A stretch of 64,000 nt of DNA from Saccharopolyspora indica (GTDB taxonomy: Bacteria > Actinomycetota > Actinomycetes > Mycobacteriales > Pseudonocardiaceae): assembly GCF_027853965.1 (NCBI RefSeq), contig NZ_JAQGLB010000029.1:29875-93874 (forward strand). Direction: 5' to 3'. Positions 15,462 through 22,912 of this stretch are shown here, piece after piece (position 1 is the first letter of the stretch; each line of letters starts with the position of its first letter). Made by a program: the position numbers and the translations under genes. The notes below the pieces were generated by a model. It made no database searches. It was not told where the DNA came from and saw only the letters and a program-made list of their open reading frames with translations.

Positions 15462-16220
15462 ATGACCGAGCACCGGGTCGGGCCGCGGGCCTGGGCGATG
15501 CTGATCCGCAGCGAGTTGAAGATGGTCGTGCGGGACACCGCGGGGCTGATCGTGCCGATCGGCATGCCGATCCTCATCCTGATCATGAACGCCGCCGGTG
15601 CGGGCGGCGAGGAGGTCGGAGCCGGGCTCACCGCGCTCGAAGCGTTCGTGCTGCCGCTGGTGCTCACCATGGTCATCGCGATGCTCGGCCTCATCAACAT
15701 GCCGAGCTTCCTGGCGATCTACCGCAAGACCGGGATCCTGCGCAGACTCGCCGTCACCCCGGCGTCACCGCTGATGGTGCTCGTCGCGCAGGTCGTCGTC
15801 AGCCTGGCCCAAGTGCTGATCGGCACCGCGGCAGCCCTCGGCATCGCGGTGCTGGCCTTCGGCGCGCAGCCGCCGCGGAACCTGGGTGTCGCTCTCGGCG
15901 TGCTCGCGCTGTCGGTCGCGGCGATGTACGCGCTGGGCATGGTCGTCGCCTCGGTCGCGCCGACGCCGAACTCCGCCATCGCGATCGGCCTCGTCCTGTT
16001 CTTCGCGTTCGGAGCGCTCGGCGGCATGTTCGGCGGAACGGCCGGGCTCGGCGACACCGTGGCGCAGATCGGTCAGGTCCTGCCGTTCGGCGCTAGCGTC
16101 CAGGCGCTGGCCGCGGCGTGGGCCGGGCAGGCGGTCGCAACCTCCAGCCTGGTGAGCCTCGCGGTCACCGCGGTGCTCGGCACCACCGCCTCCGCGCTGC
16201 TGTTCCGGTGGGACCGCTGA
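15462..16220 (+). CDS. ABC-2 type transporter permease
   Basis: 252-residue membrane protein with six predicted helices. The segment FLAIYRKTGILRRLAVTPASPLMVLVAQ is the amphipathic coupling region typical of DrrB-type permeases, followed by paired helices ALGIAVLAFGAQ and LALSVAAMYALGMVVASV, and the FGALGGMFGGTAGL loop. It forms the membrane half of the exporter with the ATPase at 14582. The ATG is preceded by the conserved GGAGAGGCGG of leader copy B. No substrate can be inferred. Confidence 0.92.
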   Translation: MTEHRVGPRAWAMLIRSELKMVVRDTAGLIVPIGMPILILIMNAAGAGGEEVGAGLTALEAFVLPLVLTMVIAMLGLINMPSFLAIYRKTGILRRLAVTPASPLMVLVAQVVVSLAQVLIGTAAALGIAVLAFGAQPPRNLGVALGVLALSVAAMYALGMVVASVAPTPNSAIAIGLVLFFAFGALGGMFGGTAGLGDTVAQIGQVLPFGASVQALAAAWAGQAVATSSLVSLAVTAVLGTTASALLFRWDR

Positions 16221-16227
16221 CCGCGGC

Positions 16228-16280
16228 GGGGTGAAGGGCACCTTTCACCCACTTACTTGGCGAAAGGTGCCCTCCACCCC
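16228..16280. terminator. Strong hairpin between convergent permease and GntR genes
   Basis: Arms GGGGTGAAGGGCACCTTTC (16228-16246) and GAAAGGTGCCCTCCACCCC (16262-16280) pair with one mismatch around a 15-nt loop. It stands between two converging stop codons and is the most stable terminator-like structure of this region. Confidence 0.75.
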
Positions 16281-16288
16281 TCCCCTGA

Positions 16289-16984
16289 TCAGGGTTCGTC
16301 GTGCGCCGGGGCGCCATCGCGCCACTGCTCGGTGGCGTCGATGTTGGCGGTGGCGCTGCGGGCGGCCTGGGCCGCATCGCCCGCGCGGAGGGCGTCGAGC
16401 AGCTCCTCGTGGCCGCGGTGGTCCGCACCGTCGAACCCGGGCGCGTCCCAGTGCGCGGTCATCGAACGGCGCAGGGCGGGGCCGAGGGCGGTGTAGAGGT
16501 TGTCCATCAGCGCGTTGCCGCTGCCCGCAGCAACGCGCTGGTGGAAGGCGTAGTCGGCTTGGACCCACGCGTCGCGGTCGCGGTTCTCCCACGCGGTGGC
16601 GCGCTGTTCCAGCAGCTCCCCGAGGTGGGCGAGCTCTTCCGGGGTGATCCGGGTGGCGGCCAGGCGGGCGGCTTGGGCGTCGAGGGCTTGGCGGACTTCG
16701 AGCACGTCGCTCATCTCGCTGTCGAGGCGTTGGAGCGCGCCGGAGAGTTCGCTGGTGGCCCGCACGTAGGTGCCGTCGCCCTGCCTCGCCTGGAGGAGCC
16801 CGGCGTGGCTGAGGGCGCGGGTGGCCTCGCGCAGCGTGCCGCGGGCGATGCCGAGCTGTTCGAGGAGCTCCGGCTCGGGCGGGATGCGCTGCCCCACCGG
16901 CCACCTGCCGGAGGTGATCTCGGCGCGCAGCTGCTCGATGACGTCGTCGACCAGCACCGAGCGACGGTTGGAGGTCAGAGCCAC
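16289..16984 (-). CDS. GntR/FadR family transcriptional regulator
   Basis: 231 residues from GTG 16984, which has AGGAAGGA upstream; an ATG at 17035 would add 17 residues without homology. The winged helix spans about 10-75 (DDVIEQLRAEITSGRWPVGQRIPPEPELLEQLGIARGTLREATRALSHAGLL). The C-terminal FCD helical ligand domain has VRQALDAQAARLAA and a metal-site-like DYAFHQRVAAGSGN. It diverges from an MFS exporter gene, with repeated ACGT elements between, so it probably represses that transporter and itself. Confidence 0.9.
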   Translation of the reverse strand: MALTSNRRSVLVDDVIEQLRAEITSGRWPVGQRIPPEPELLEQLGIARGTLREATRALSHAGLLQARQGDGTYVRATSELSGALQRLDSEMSDVLEVRQALDAQAARLAATRITPEELAHLGELLEQRATAWENRDRDAWVQADYAFHQRVAAGSGNALMDNLYTALGPALRRSMTAHWDAPGFDGADHRGHEELLDALRAGDAAQAARSATANIDATEQWRDGAPAHDEP

Positions 16985-17040
16985 GCGGACGTCCTTCCTG
17001 GTGGGGTGAGCAAGCTCGCCCCACCAGCCTAGCATTAAAG

Positions 17041-17077
17041 ATTAGACGTCAAACGTCAGATGTTTTACGTTCGTCGC
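17041..17077. promoter_or_regulatory. ACGT-rich candidate GntR operator
   Basis: Between the divergent GntR and MFS genes, GACGTC (17045-17050) is followed by AACGT (17052-17056) and an inverted partner ACGTT (17067-17071). AT-richer sequence around it (ATTAAAGATTAG) looks like a promoter. Supports local control by the GntR protein; the exact site is unproven. Confidence 0.4.
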
Positions 17078-18304
17078 ATGGTTTCCCCCACCGCACGCTC
17101 CCGCGCGGCCTGGCTGACCGCGGCCGGGGTCGTGCTGATCGCGCTCAACCTGCGCCTGGCCATCAGCAGTTCCGCCGCGCTGCTGGAACAGCTCCGCACC
17201 GAGCTGGAGTTCGGCCCGCTCGCGACCTCCCTGGTCCCGACCCTGCCCACCCTGTGCTTCGCCGCCGTCGGCGCGACCAGCGCCATGCTGGCCCGCCGGA
17301 CGGGCACCGAACTCGCCATCCTCGTGGCGCTGGCAGCCCTCTGCACCGGCCTCGCGATCCGCGCGGTGCCGCACACGTGGGCGCTGCTGACCGGAACGCT
17401 GCTCGGATCGGCCGGGCTGGCGTTGTGCAACGTCCTGCTGCCCGCCGTGATCAAGGCGCACTTCCCCGGCCGCGTCGCACTGCTGACCGGGGTCTACACC
17501 ACGACGATGGCGCTCGGTTCATCGCTGGCCGCCGCAGCGGCAGTGCCCCTCGCCGAGCTGGCGGGCCACCCTTCCCTGGGACTGGCCGCCTGGCTCCTTC
17601 CCGCGCTGCCAGCTCTCGCGGTGTGGGCGCTGCGGCCGGTTTCCCGGCAGATCGCCCCGCGGCGCTCCGGCAGCGGCGCGGTCTCGGCGTGGGCCGCCGG
17701 GAGGAGCCGGTTCGGCCTGCTCGTGACCGCGTTCTTCACCCTGCAGATCCTCGCCAGCTACGTGGTGATGGGCTGGCTGCCGACCGTCCTGGCCGAGCAC
17801 GGCATGAGCGCCGACCGGGCCGGAGCACTGCTGGGCCTGGCCTTGCTGGTGGGTGTTCCCTCGACGTTCGCGCTGATGCCGCTGACCCGGACCGCGCGGC
17901 GGCTCCGGCTGGCCTTCTGCATCGTCGGCTGCTCGCTGATGGCCGGGTACCTGGGCCTGCTGTTCGCACCGATGGCGCTGCCCGAGCTGTGGGCCGCGCT
18001 GACCGGGCTCGGACTCGGCGCCTTCCCGCTGGTCATGACGATCATCGGCACCAGCGGCCGCAGCGCGCGGGAAACCGCGGCGCTGTCGACGTTCTCGCAG
18101 AGCACCGGCTACCTGCTGGCCTCGGTCGGCCCGTTCGGCATCGGCCTGCTGCGCTCCGCCACCGGATCCTGGACCGCACCGCTGGTGATCCTGCTGGCGC
18201 TCGCCGCCCTCCAGCTGCTCACCGGCCTCGCCCTGACCACGACCTCCGCCCAGCCACAAAGGACAGATCACAACGAATCGGACAAACCGGCGTTGATTCG
18301 GTAG
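17078..18304 (+). CDS. CynX/NimT-family MFS transporter
   Basis: 408 residues from ATG 17078; an in-frame ATG at 17060 is possible. About twelve helices are visible, with the CynX/NimT hallmark near the N-terminus (LIALNLRLAISSSAALL, RTELEFGPLATSLVPTLPTLCFA). Members export or import cyanate, 2-nitroimidazole and other small compounds. The divergent GntR/FadR gene is the likely regulator. A second family member occurs at 49988. Substrate unknown. Confidence 0.87.
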   Translation: MVSPTARSRAAWLTAAGVVLIALNLRLAISSSAALLEQLRTELEFGPLATSLVPTLPTLCFAAVGATSAMLARRTGTELAILVALAALCTGLAIRAVPHTWALLTGTLLGSAGLALCNVLLPAVIKAHFPGRVALLTGVYTTTMALGSSLAAAAAVPLAELAGHPSLGLAAWLLPALPALAVWALRPVSRQIAPRRSGSGAVSAWAAGRSRFGLLVTAFFTLQILASYVVMGWLPTVLAEHGMSADRAGALLGLALLVGVPSTFALMPLTRTARRLRLAFCIVGCSLMAGYLGLLFAPMALPELWAALTGLGLGAFPLVMTIIGTSGRSARETAALSTFSQSTGYLLASVGPFGIGLLRSATGSWTAPLVILLALAALQLLTGLALTTTSAQPQRTDHNESDKPALIR

Positions 18305-18307
18305 CCT

Positions 18308-18360
18308 GCGGTCATCGCGCGTTCGCCGAGCGGGGCGCGATGGCCGTGCTTACCCTGATC
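18308..18360 (+). other. 5' leader hairpin upstream of terC
   Basis: GCGGTCATCGCGC (18308-18320) pairs with GCGCGATGGCCGTGC (18335-18349) around a GC-rich loop. It is preceded by GGTAGCC and followed by TACCCTGAT. The layout recalls the yybP-ykoY manganese riboswitch, which often precedes TerC/Alx genes, but its GGGGAGUA element is not evident, so this is only a weak candidate. Confidence 0.25.
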
Positions 18361-18400
18361 GCCGACAGATCAACAACGCCCGAACGCCAGCGGAGGGGCC

Positions 18401-19420
18401 GTGCTCGAAATCACCGCGCTGACCTGGGTGCTCACCGTCGCACTGATCATCGCGCTGCTGGCCGTCGACCTGGTCATGGCATGGCTGCGCCCGCACCGGG
18501 TGGGCTTCGCCGAGGCGACCGCGTGGTCGGTGGGCTACGTGCTGGTGGCGATCCTCTTCGGCGTCTGGTTCTCGATGCAGTACGGCGGCCAGTTCGGCAC
18601 CGAGTACTTCGCCGGCTACCTCGTCGAGAAGAGCCTCTCGGTCGACAACCTGTTCGTCTTCGTGATCATCATGACCACCTTCGCGGTCCCGGAGGAGCAC
18701 CAGCACAAGGTGCTGACCTTCGGCATCGTGCTCGCGCTGATCATGCGGGCGATCTTCATCGCGGTCGGGGCGACGCTGCTGTCGCTGTTCTCCGTGATGT
18801 TCCTGATCTTCGGCCTGCTGCTGATCTACACCGCGGTGCAGCTGTTCCGGCACCGCGACGAGGATCCCGACGTCGAGAACAACGCCGTGGTCAACGCCGC
18901 CCGCCGGTTCCTGCCGGTGTCCAACGAGTACGTCGGCGGCAAGCTGACCACGCGCGTCGACGGGCGGCGGATGGTCACGCCGATGTTCATCGTGCTGATC
19001 GCGATCGGCAGCGTGGACCTGCTGTTCGCGCTGGACTCGATCCCGGCGGTGTTCGGCGTGACCTCCGAGGCCTACATCGTCTTCACCGCCAACGCCTTCG
19101 CCCTGCTCGGCCTGCGCGCGCTGTTCTTCCTCGTCAAGGGCCTGCTGGAGCGCCTGGTCTACCTCTCGACCGGGCTGGCGCTGATCCTGGTGTTCATCGG
19201 CGCGAAGCTGATCCTGCACTGGGCGCACGTGGACATCGACGAGCGCGTCCCGGAGATCCCGACGTCGATCAGCCTCATCGTGATCATCGCGGTGCTGGCG
19301 GTCGTGACCGTGGCGAGCCTGATCAAGACCCGCCGCGACCCGACCGCCAAGGCGCACCCGGGCTCGTTGCGGGCGCACCGCTCCCCGGTGGACTCACCGG
19401 AGAGCACTACCGAGCAGTGA
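18401..19420 (+). CDS. TerC/Alx family integral membrane protein
   Basis: 339 residues with seven to nine membrane helices. The conserved acidic segments of the TerC family are present: GYLVEKSLSVDNLFVFVIIM near residue 70 and GSVDLLFALDSIPAVFG near 205. Alx and MntP-type relatives move or sense Mn(II); other members are linked to tellurite resistance. The GTG start has GGAGGGGCC directly upstream. The 96 nt upstream hold a strong hairpin and partial resemblance to a manganese riboswitch. The stop codon abuts the opposing hydrolase stop (TGATCA) with no room for a separate terminator. Confidence 0.92.
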   Translation: MLEITALTWVLTVALIIALLAVDLVMAWLRPHRVGFAEATAWSVGYVLVAILFGVWFSMQYGGQFGTEYFAGYLVEKSLSVDNLFVFVIIMTTFAVPEEHQHKVLTFGIVLALIMRAIFIAVGATLLSLFSVMFLIFGLLLIYTAVQLFRHRDEDPDVENNAVVNAARRFLPVSNEYVGGKLTTRVDGRRMVTPMFIVLIAIGSVDLLFALDSIPAVFGVTSEAYIVFTANAFALLGLRALFFLVKGLLERLVYLSTGLALILVFIGAKLILHWAHVDIDERVPEIPTSISLIVIIAVLAVVTVASLIKTRRDPTAKAHPGSLRAHRSPVDSPESTTEQ

Positions 19421-20140
19421 TCACCCGGCCAGCTTCTTGACGAACCAGCTCACCGCGCGGTCGACGGCCTCGCGGGCTTCGGGATCGGCGCCGTGGTCCT
19501 CGAAACCGTGCTCGGCGTGCGGGATCTCGATGACCTCGAGGTCGGCACCGGCGTTGCGGGCCTCCTGCACGAACGCGTCCTGGGTGGGCACGAAGAACTC
19601 GAAGTCCTTGCCGACCCGCACCAGCAGCTTCGGCAGCTCGGGGTGCTCGGACACCGCTTCGACGGTGTTGAAGCGCGGCTTGTCGCCGGGCCAGTCCGGC
19701 GGCGGGGCCAGCACCGGGTAGGTGAATCCGACCGCGCGGAGCCAGGACGGTGCGGACCGCAGCCACGCGGCACCGATCGGGCCGCCACCGGAGAAGAACC
19801 ACAGCGCGATGCGGTCGCTGTCGACCTCCTCCAGCTCCCGGACCCGCTCGACCACCGCGGCGACGTCGTCGGAGGCCTCCGGGTAGAGCTCGTCGGAGTG
19901 CAGGCGGTGGTTGAAGGTGATCCCGACCAGGCCGGACGCGGCGACCAGCGCGCCGTAGCGGATGAAGCCCTCCCAGTCGCGCGGGCGGGGTTCCATGTCC
20001 TCCGGCACCGGCCCGCCGTGCACGAAGATCACCGCCGGACGGGGCCCGGCGTGCGAATCGTCGGGGTGGTGGACGTCCATGACTTCGTCGCGGACTCGCC
20101 GGACCAGCTCGACATCGTGGAAGAACGGAACCTCAGTCAT
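19421..20140 (-). CDS. Dienelactone-hydrolase-like alpha/beta hydrolase
   Basis: 239 residues. The hydrolase fold shows AVIFVHGGP (oxyanion loop), the nucleophile elbow ALWFFSGGGPIGAAW with Ser about 118, and a late ...HAEHGFEDHG histidine; the Asp may lie near VRVGKDFEFFVPTQD. The elbow is an FSGGG variant of GxSxG. It is transcribed 12 nt behind the oxidoreductase gene at 20153, so both form a two-gene unit. The cytoplasmic substrate is unknown. Assignment to a hydrolase is firm, but to dienelactone specificity weak. Confidence 0.8.
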   Translation of the reverse strand: MTEVPFFHDVELVRRVRDEVMDVHHPDDSHAGPRPAVIFVHGGPVPEDMEPRPRDWEGFIRYGALVAASGLVGITFNHRLHSDELYPEASDDVAAVVERVRELEEVDSDRIALWFFSGGGPIGAAWLRSAPSWLRAVGFTYPVLAPPPDWPGDKPRFNTVEAVSEHPELPKLLVRVGKDFEFFVPTQDAFVQEARNAGADLEVIEIPHAEHGFEDHGADPEAREAVDRAVSWFVKKLAG

Positions 20141-20152
20141 ATCCGCATGAGA

Positions 20153-21085
20153 TCAGATCCGGCTCGGCGGTGTCAGGTCCTTTCGCGGAACGAGGACGAT
20201 CTTGCCCACCGCGTGCCCGTGCTCGACCTCCGCGAGCGCCGCACCGGCTTCGTCGAGCGGCCGGACCTGCTTGACCAGCGGGTCCAGCTCGCCCGCGAGG
20301 ACCAGTCGCGCCAGCTCGGCGAGGACGGCGGTGCTGCGGTCCCGCACGACCGTCCGGCCACCCAGCTCGGCGACCAGCGGCTTGTCCGCCACCGACAGCA
20401 GCTTCGACCGGTCGGCGACCAGCTCGGCGACGGTGCGCAACGCCGCCCCGCCGACCAGGTCGAAGACGCCGTCGACGCCGTCCGGCGCGGCGGCCCGCAC
20501 CCGCTCCAGGACACCGTCGCCGTAGGCCACCGGAGTCGCGCCGAACCCGGCGAGGAGCTCGTGCTTGGCCGGGCTCGCCACGGCCACGACCGAGATCCCC
20601 CGCGCCCGCGCGAGCTGCACGACCGGAATCCCCACTCCGCCGCCGGCGCCGTTGACCAGCAGGGTCGCGCCGGGTCGCAGGCCGAGGTCGTTCAGCGCGT
20701 CATGCGCGGTCCCGGCCGCGACCGGCAGCACCGCGGCCGCCTCCGGCGCCAGCCCGGCGGGCCGCGGCGCTGCGAAGGACGCGGTGACCACCGCCTGCTC
20801 CGCCCAGCCGCCGACCATGCCCGGACATCCGCCGAACACCTCGTCACCGACCGAGAACCCGGTCACCCCCGAACCGAGCGCAGTGACCGTTCCGGCCACC
20901 TCGCGCCCGAGAACCGCGGGCCCGGCGACGCCGTAGGAGCCCTCGCGGAGCCGCCAGTCCCCCGGGTTCACGCCCGCCGCGCGCACCCGCACCAGCAGCT
21001 CGCCCGGACCGGGCGCGGGCACCGGCAGGTCGAGGAAGCACTCCTGCTCCGGACCGCCCACTTCGGAGAAACCGTAAGCCCGCAC
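20153..21085 (-). CDS. NADP-dependent zinc-less alcohol dehydrogenase/quinone oxidoreductase family protein
   Basis: 310-residue MDR enzyme. The N-terminal half has VRVRAAGVNPGDWRLREG and GREVAGTVTALGSGVTGFSVGDEVFG. The Rossmann domain shows ATLLVNGAGGGVGIPVVQLARARG with an NADP-type glycine motif. There is no zinc structural lobe, as in quinone oxidoreductases. Start ATG 21085. It leads a two-gene operon with the alpha/beta hydrolase. Probable general detoxification of quinones or enones; not otherwise assignable. Confidence 0.85.
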   Translation of the reverse strand: MRAYGFSEVGGPEQECFLDLPVPAPGPGELLVRVRAAGVNPGDWRLREGSYGVAGPAVLGREVAGTVTALGSGVTGFSVGDEVFGGCPGMVGGWAEQAVVTASFAAPRPAGLAPEAAAVLPVAAGTAHDALNDLGLRPGATLLVNGAGGGVGIPVVQLARARGISVVAVASPAKHELLAGFGATPVAYGDGVLERVRAAAPDGVDGVFDLVGGAALRTVAELVADRSKLLSVADKPLVAELGGRTVVRDRSTAVLAELARLVLAGELDPLVKQVRPLDEAGAALAEVEHGHAVGKIVLVPRKDLTPPSRI

Positions 21086-21164
21086 ACCAACTCCTCATCG
21101 CCGGAATCCGGATCCGACCTTACCCGCACCGGTGAATTCCGCGTCCGGCGGCGAAAAGCAGCGA

Positions 21165-21207
21165 CCGCCGCACCTGACCATCCACAGAGGACAGCAGGGT
21201 GCGGCGG
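21165..21207. terminator. Hairpin downstream of CoA-transferase genes
   Basis: CCGCCGCACC (21165-21174) pairs with GGTGCGGCGG (21198-21207). Lies between the 5' end of the oxidoreductase gene and the 3' end of the CoA-transferase subunit B gene, both on the minus strand. Confidence 0.55.
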
Positions 21208-21222
21208 CCGCGGCAGGCGAGT

Positions 21223-21867
21223 TCAGCTCACCGGGACGGACTGCTGGATCGGGGCACCGGTCTTCTCCCGGACCTCGGCTTCGGTGACGCCGGGAGCCAG
21301 CTCGACCAGGCTGAGCCCGTCCGGGGTCACGTCGAGGACCGCCAGGTCCGTGACGATCCGGTTGACCACTCCGGTCCCGGTCAGCGGCAGCGTGCACTTC
21401 TCGACGATCTTCGGCGAGCCGTCCTTGGCGACGTGGTCGGTGAGCACCACGATCCGGCGGGCACCGACGACCAGGTCCATCGCGCCGCCCATGCCCTTGA
21501 CCAGCGCACCGGGGATCGTCCAGTTCGCCAGGTCGCCGTTCTCGGCGACCTGCAGCGCGCCCAGGATGGCGATGTCGATGTGCCCGCCGCGCATCATCGC
21601 GAAGGAGGCCGCCGAGTCGAAGTAGCTGGCCCCGGGGTTGATCGTGACCGTCTGCTTGCCCGCGTTGATGAGGTCGGGATCCTCCTCCCCCTCGTAGGGG
21701 AACGGGCCGAGGCCCAGGATTCCGTTCTCGCTCTGCAGCGTCACCCGCACCCCGTCCGGGATGTGGTTGGCGACCAGCGTGGGGATGCCGATGCCGAGGT
21801 TGACGTAGTCGCCGTCGCGGAGTTCGGCGGCGGCGATGGCCGCCATCTCTTCACGAGTCCAGGTCAT
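21223..21867 (-). CDS. 3-oxoacid CoA-transferase subunit B
   Basis: 214 residues. The catalytic glutamate is E47 in LQSENGILGLGPFP. The GAGIPTLVAN-type start (LGIGIPTLVANHIPDGV) and GGAMDLVVGARRIVVLTDH are family hallmarks. With subunit A it moves CoA from succinyl-CoA to a 3-oxoacid such as acetoacetate or 3-oxoadipate. ATG 21867 has GGGAGCAACC upstream; 32 nt separate it from subunit A. The divergent IclR gene makes a PcaIJ-type 3-oxoadipate role possible, but no other protocatechuate genes are in the window, so acetoacetate use is equally likely. Confidence 0.92.
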   Translation of the reverse strand: MTWTREEMAAIAAAELRDGDYVNLGIGIPTLVANHIPDGVRVTLQSENGILGLGPFPYEGEEDPDLINAGKQTVTINPGASYFDSAASFAMMRGGHIDIAILGALQVAENGDLANWTIPGALVKGMGGAMDLVVGARRIVVLTDHVAKDGSPKIVEKCTLPLTGTGVVNRIVTDLAVLDVTPDGLSLVELAPGVTEAEVREKTGAPIQQSVPVS

Positions 21868-21899
21868 GGTTGCTCCCAGGGAGGATGTGCGGGTGAGGA

Positions 21900-22610
21900 C
21901 TAGTCGGCCGCGGGAACGCGGGGCCGCACGGTGCGCTTCTCGATGGCCTTGACGCGCGGGACGGCCTGGACCAGCCGGTGGACGTAGATGCCCGGTGTCA
22001 CCACCACCTCCGGGTCCAGGTACTCCTCGCTGAGGTGCTCGACCTCGACCACCGCCACCTTCCCGCAGGTCGCCACGACCGGGTTGAAGTTCCGCGCGCT
22101 CGACCGGTAGACGAGGTTGCCCGCCGGGTCCGCGGTGTGGGCGTGCACGAGCGCCACATCGGCCACGATCGCCCGTTCCTGCACGTAGGTGTGCCCGTCG
22201 AACTCCGCGTGCGGCTTGCCCTCGGCGACCGGGGTCCCGACGCCGGCGCGGGTGTAGAACGCGGCGATTCCGGCGCCACCGGCGCGCATCCGCTCCGACA
22301 GCGTGCCCTGCGGCGCGAACTCCACGGTCAGCGTCCCGTCCAGGTACTGCTCGGCGAACAGCTTGTTCTCCCCCACGTAGGAGGCGATCACCTTGGCCAC
22401 CTGCTGGTTCTCCAGCAGCAGCCCGAGCCCCTTGCCGTCCACGCCCATGTTGTTGGAGACCACCGTCAACCCGGTGACCCCGCTGTCCCGGACGACCTCG
22501 ATGAGATCGTTCGGGTTGCCGCACAGGCCGAACCCGCCGACGGCGATCGTCATCCCGTCTTCGAGCACCCCGGCCAGCGCCTCGGCCGCACTCGAGCGCA
22601 GCTTGGACAC
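21900..22610 (-). CDS. 3-oxoacid CoA-transferase subunit A
   Basis: 236 residues. Contains the CoA-transferase I signature MTIAVGGFGLCGNPNDLIE (about 20-38), VSNNMGVDGKGLGLLL, and FYTRAGVGTPVAEGKPHAEFDG. It forms the heteromeric enzyme with subunit B. First gene of the pair, starting at ATG 22610, 123 nt from the leader peptide frame of copy C on the other strand. The GCGTTCAC palindrome at 22736 in the divergent region suggests control by the IclR protein. Confidence 0.93.
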   Translation of the reverse strand: MSKLRSSAAEALAGVLEDGMTIAVGGFGLCGNPNDLIEVVRDSGVTGLTVVSNNMGVDGKGLGLLLENQQVAKVIASYVGENKLFAEQYLDGTLTVEFAPQGTLSERMRAGGAGIAAFYTRAGVGTPVAEGKPHAEFDGHTYVQERAIVADVALVHAHTADPAGNLVYRSSARNFNPVVATCGKVAVVEVEHLSEEYLDPEVVVTPGIYVHRLVQAVPRVKAIEKRTVRPRVPAAD

Positions 22611-22733
22611 CTGATCACCTCTCCATCGGTCCGCTGGACGAACAGCAGCAGTAAAGAATCGTACCCCCGTTCACCGCAAGAAACCGGGATCGATCACCGC
22701 TGAATCGTTCGACCGGCGACCGGGCTCAGCACG

Positions 22734-22886
22734 ATGCGTTCACTGGGTGAACGCTATGGTGATGGCAATCAGCAATCTCCGCGCCAACCCGAGCCCCGCC
22801 CAACCGCACCTCAGGGGACCGTGGCGCAACCCAGCCACAAGAAACCCCCACGACGCAAGATCACTCCCCAGCGCGACCACCACTGA
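22734..22886 (+). CDS. Putative leader peptide, TAPQGTV family, copy C
   Basis: 50-codon frame from ATG 22734 to a TGA 26 nt before the IclR ATG. The N-terminal 23 residues are unique; the rest holds TAPQGTVAQPSHKKP, then PRRKITPQ, ending in HH, as in copy B. Its start codon overlaps the candidate IclR operator at 22736-22754, so binding there could block both transcription and use of this start. The frame could be shorter in vivo. Inferred regulatory leader peptide. Confidence 0.55.
   Translation: MRSLGERYGDGNQQSPRQPEPRPTAPQGTVAQPSHKKPPRRKITPQRDHH
22736..22754. promoter_or_regulatory. IclR-type operator palindrome
   Basis: Perfect inverted repeat GCGTTCAC-TGG-GTGAACGC in the divergent region of the CoA-transferase and IclR genes. 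Another GTTCAC half-site lies near 22670. The arm length and position fit an IclR-family site. Confidence 0.6.
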
Positions 22887-22912
22887 AAATCCCGGAGAGG
22901 CGGGACAGCACC
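22801..22912 (+). repeat. Leader cassette, copy C (upstream of iclR-type gene)
   Basis: 112-nt copy C, starting CAACCGCACCTCAGGGGACC and ending CCGGAGAGGCGGGACAGCACC next to the IclR ATG. It matches copies A and B closely in the first 45 nt and in the GGAGAGGCGG ribosome binding site; the middle is more variable. Confidence 0.85.

Noticed and set aside
15316..15464. 48-codon frame overlapping both the ATPase stop and the permease start by ATGA
   Set aside because: Position is attractive, but between cassette copies this frame shows almost only amino-acid-changing differences, while the TAPQGTV frame shows silent ones. Kept only as an alternative.
18240..18304. CAGCCACAA...AGATCACAAC at the end of the CynX-type gene, resembling the leader cassette
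   Set aside because: Only about 12 bases match, inside a coding region and without the flanking conserved blocks; likely coincidence.
17254..19440. Long plus-strand frame spanning the MFS and terC genes in another phase
   Set aside because: Arg/Pro-rich shadow without domains; both true genes lie in other frames with proper starts.
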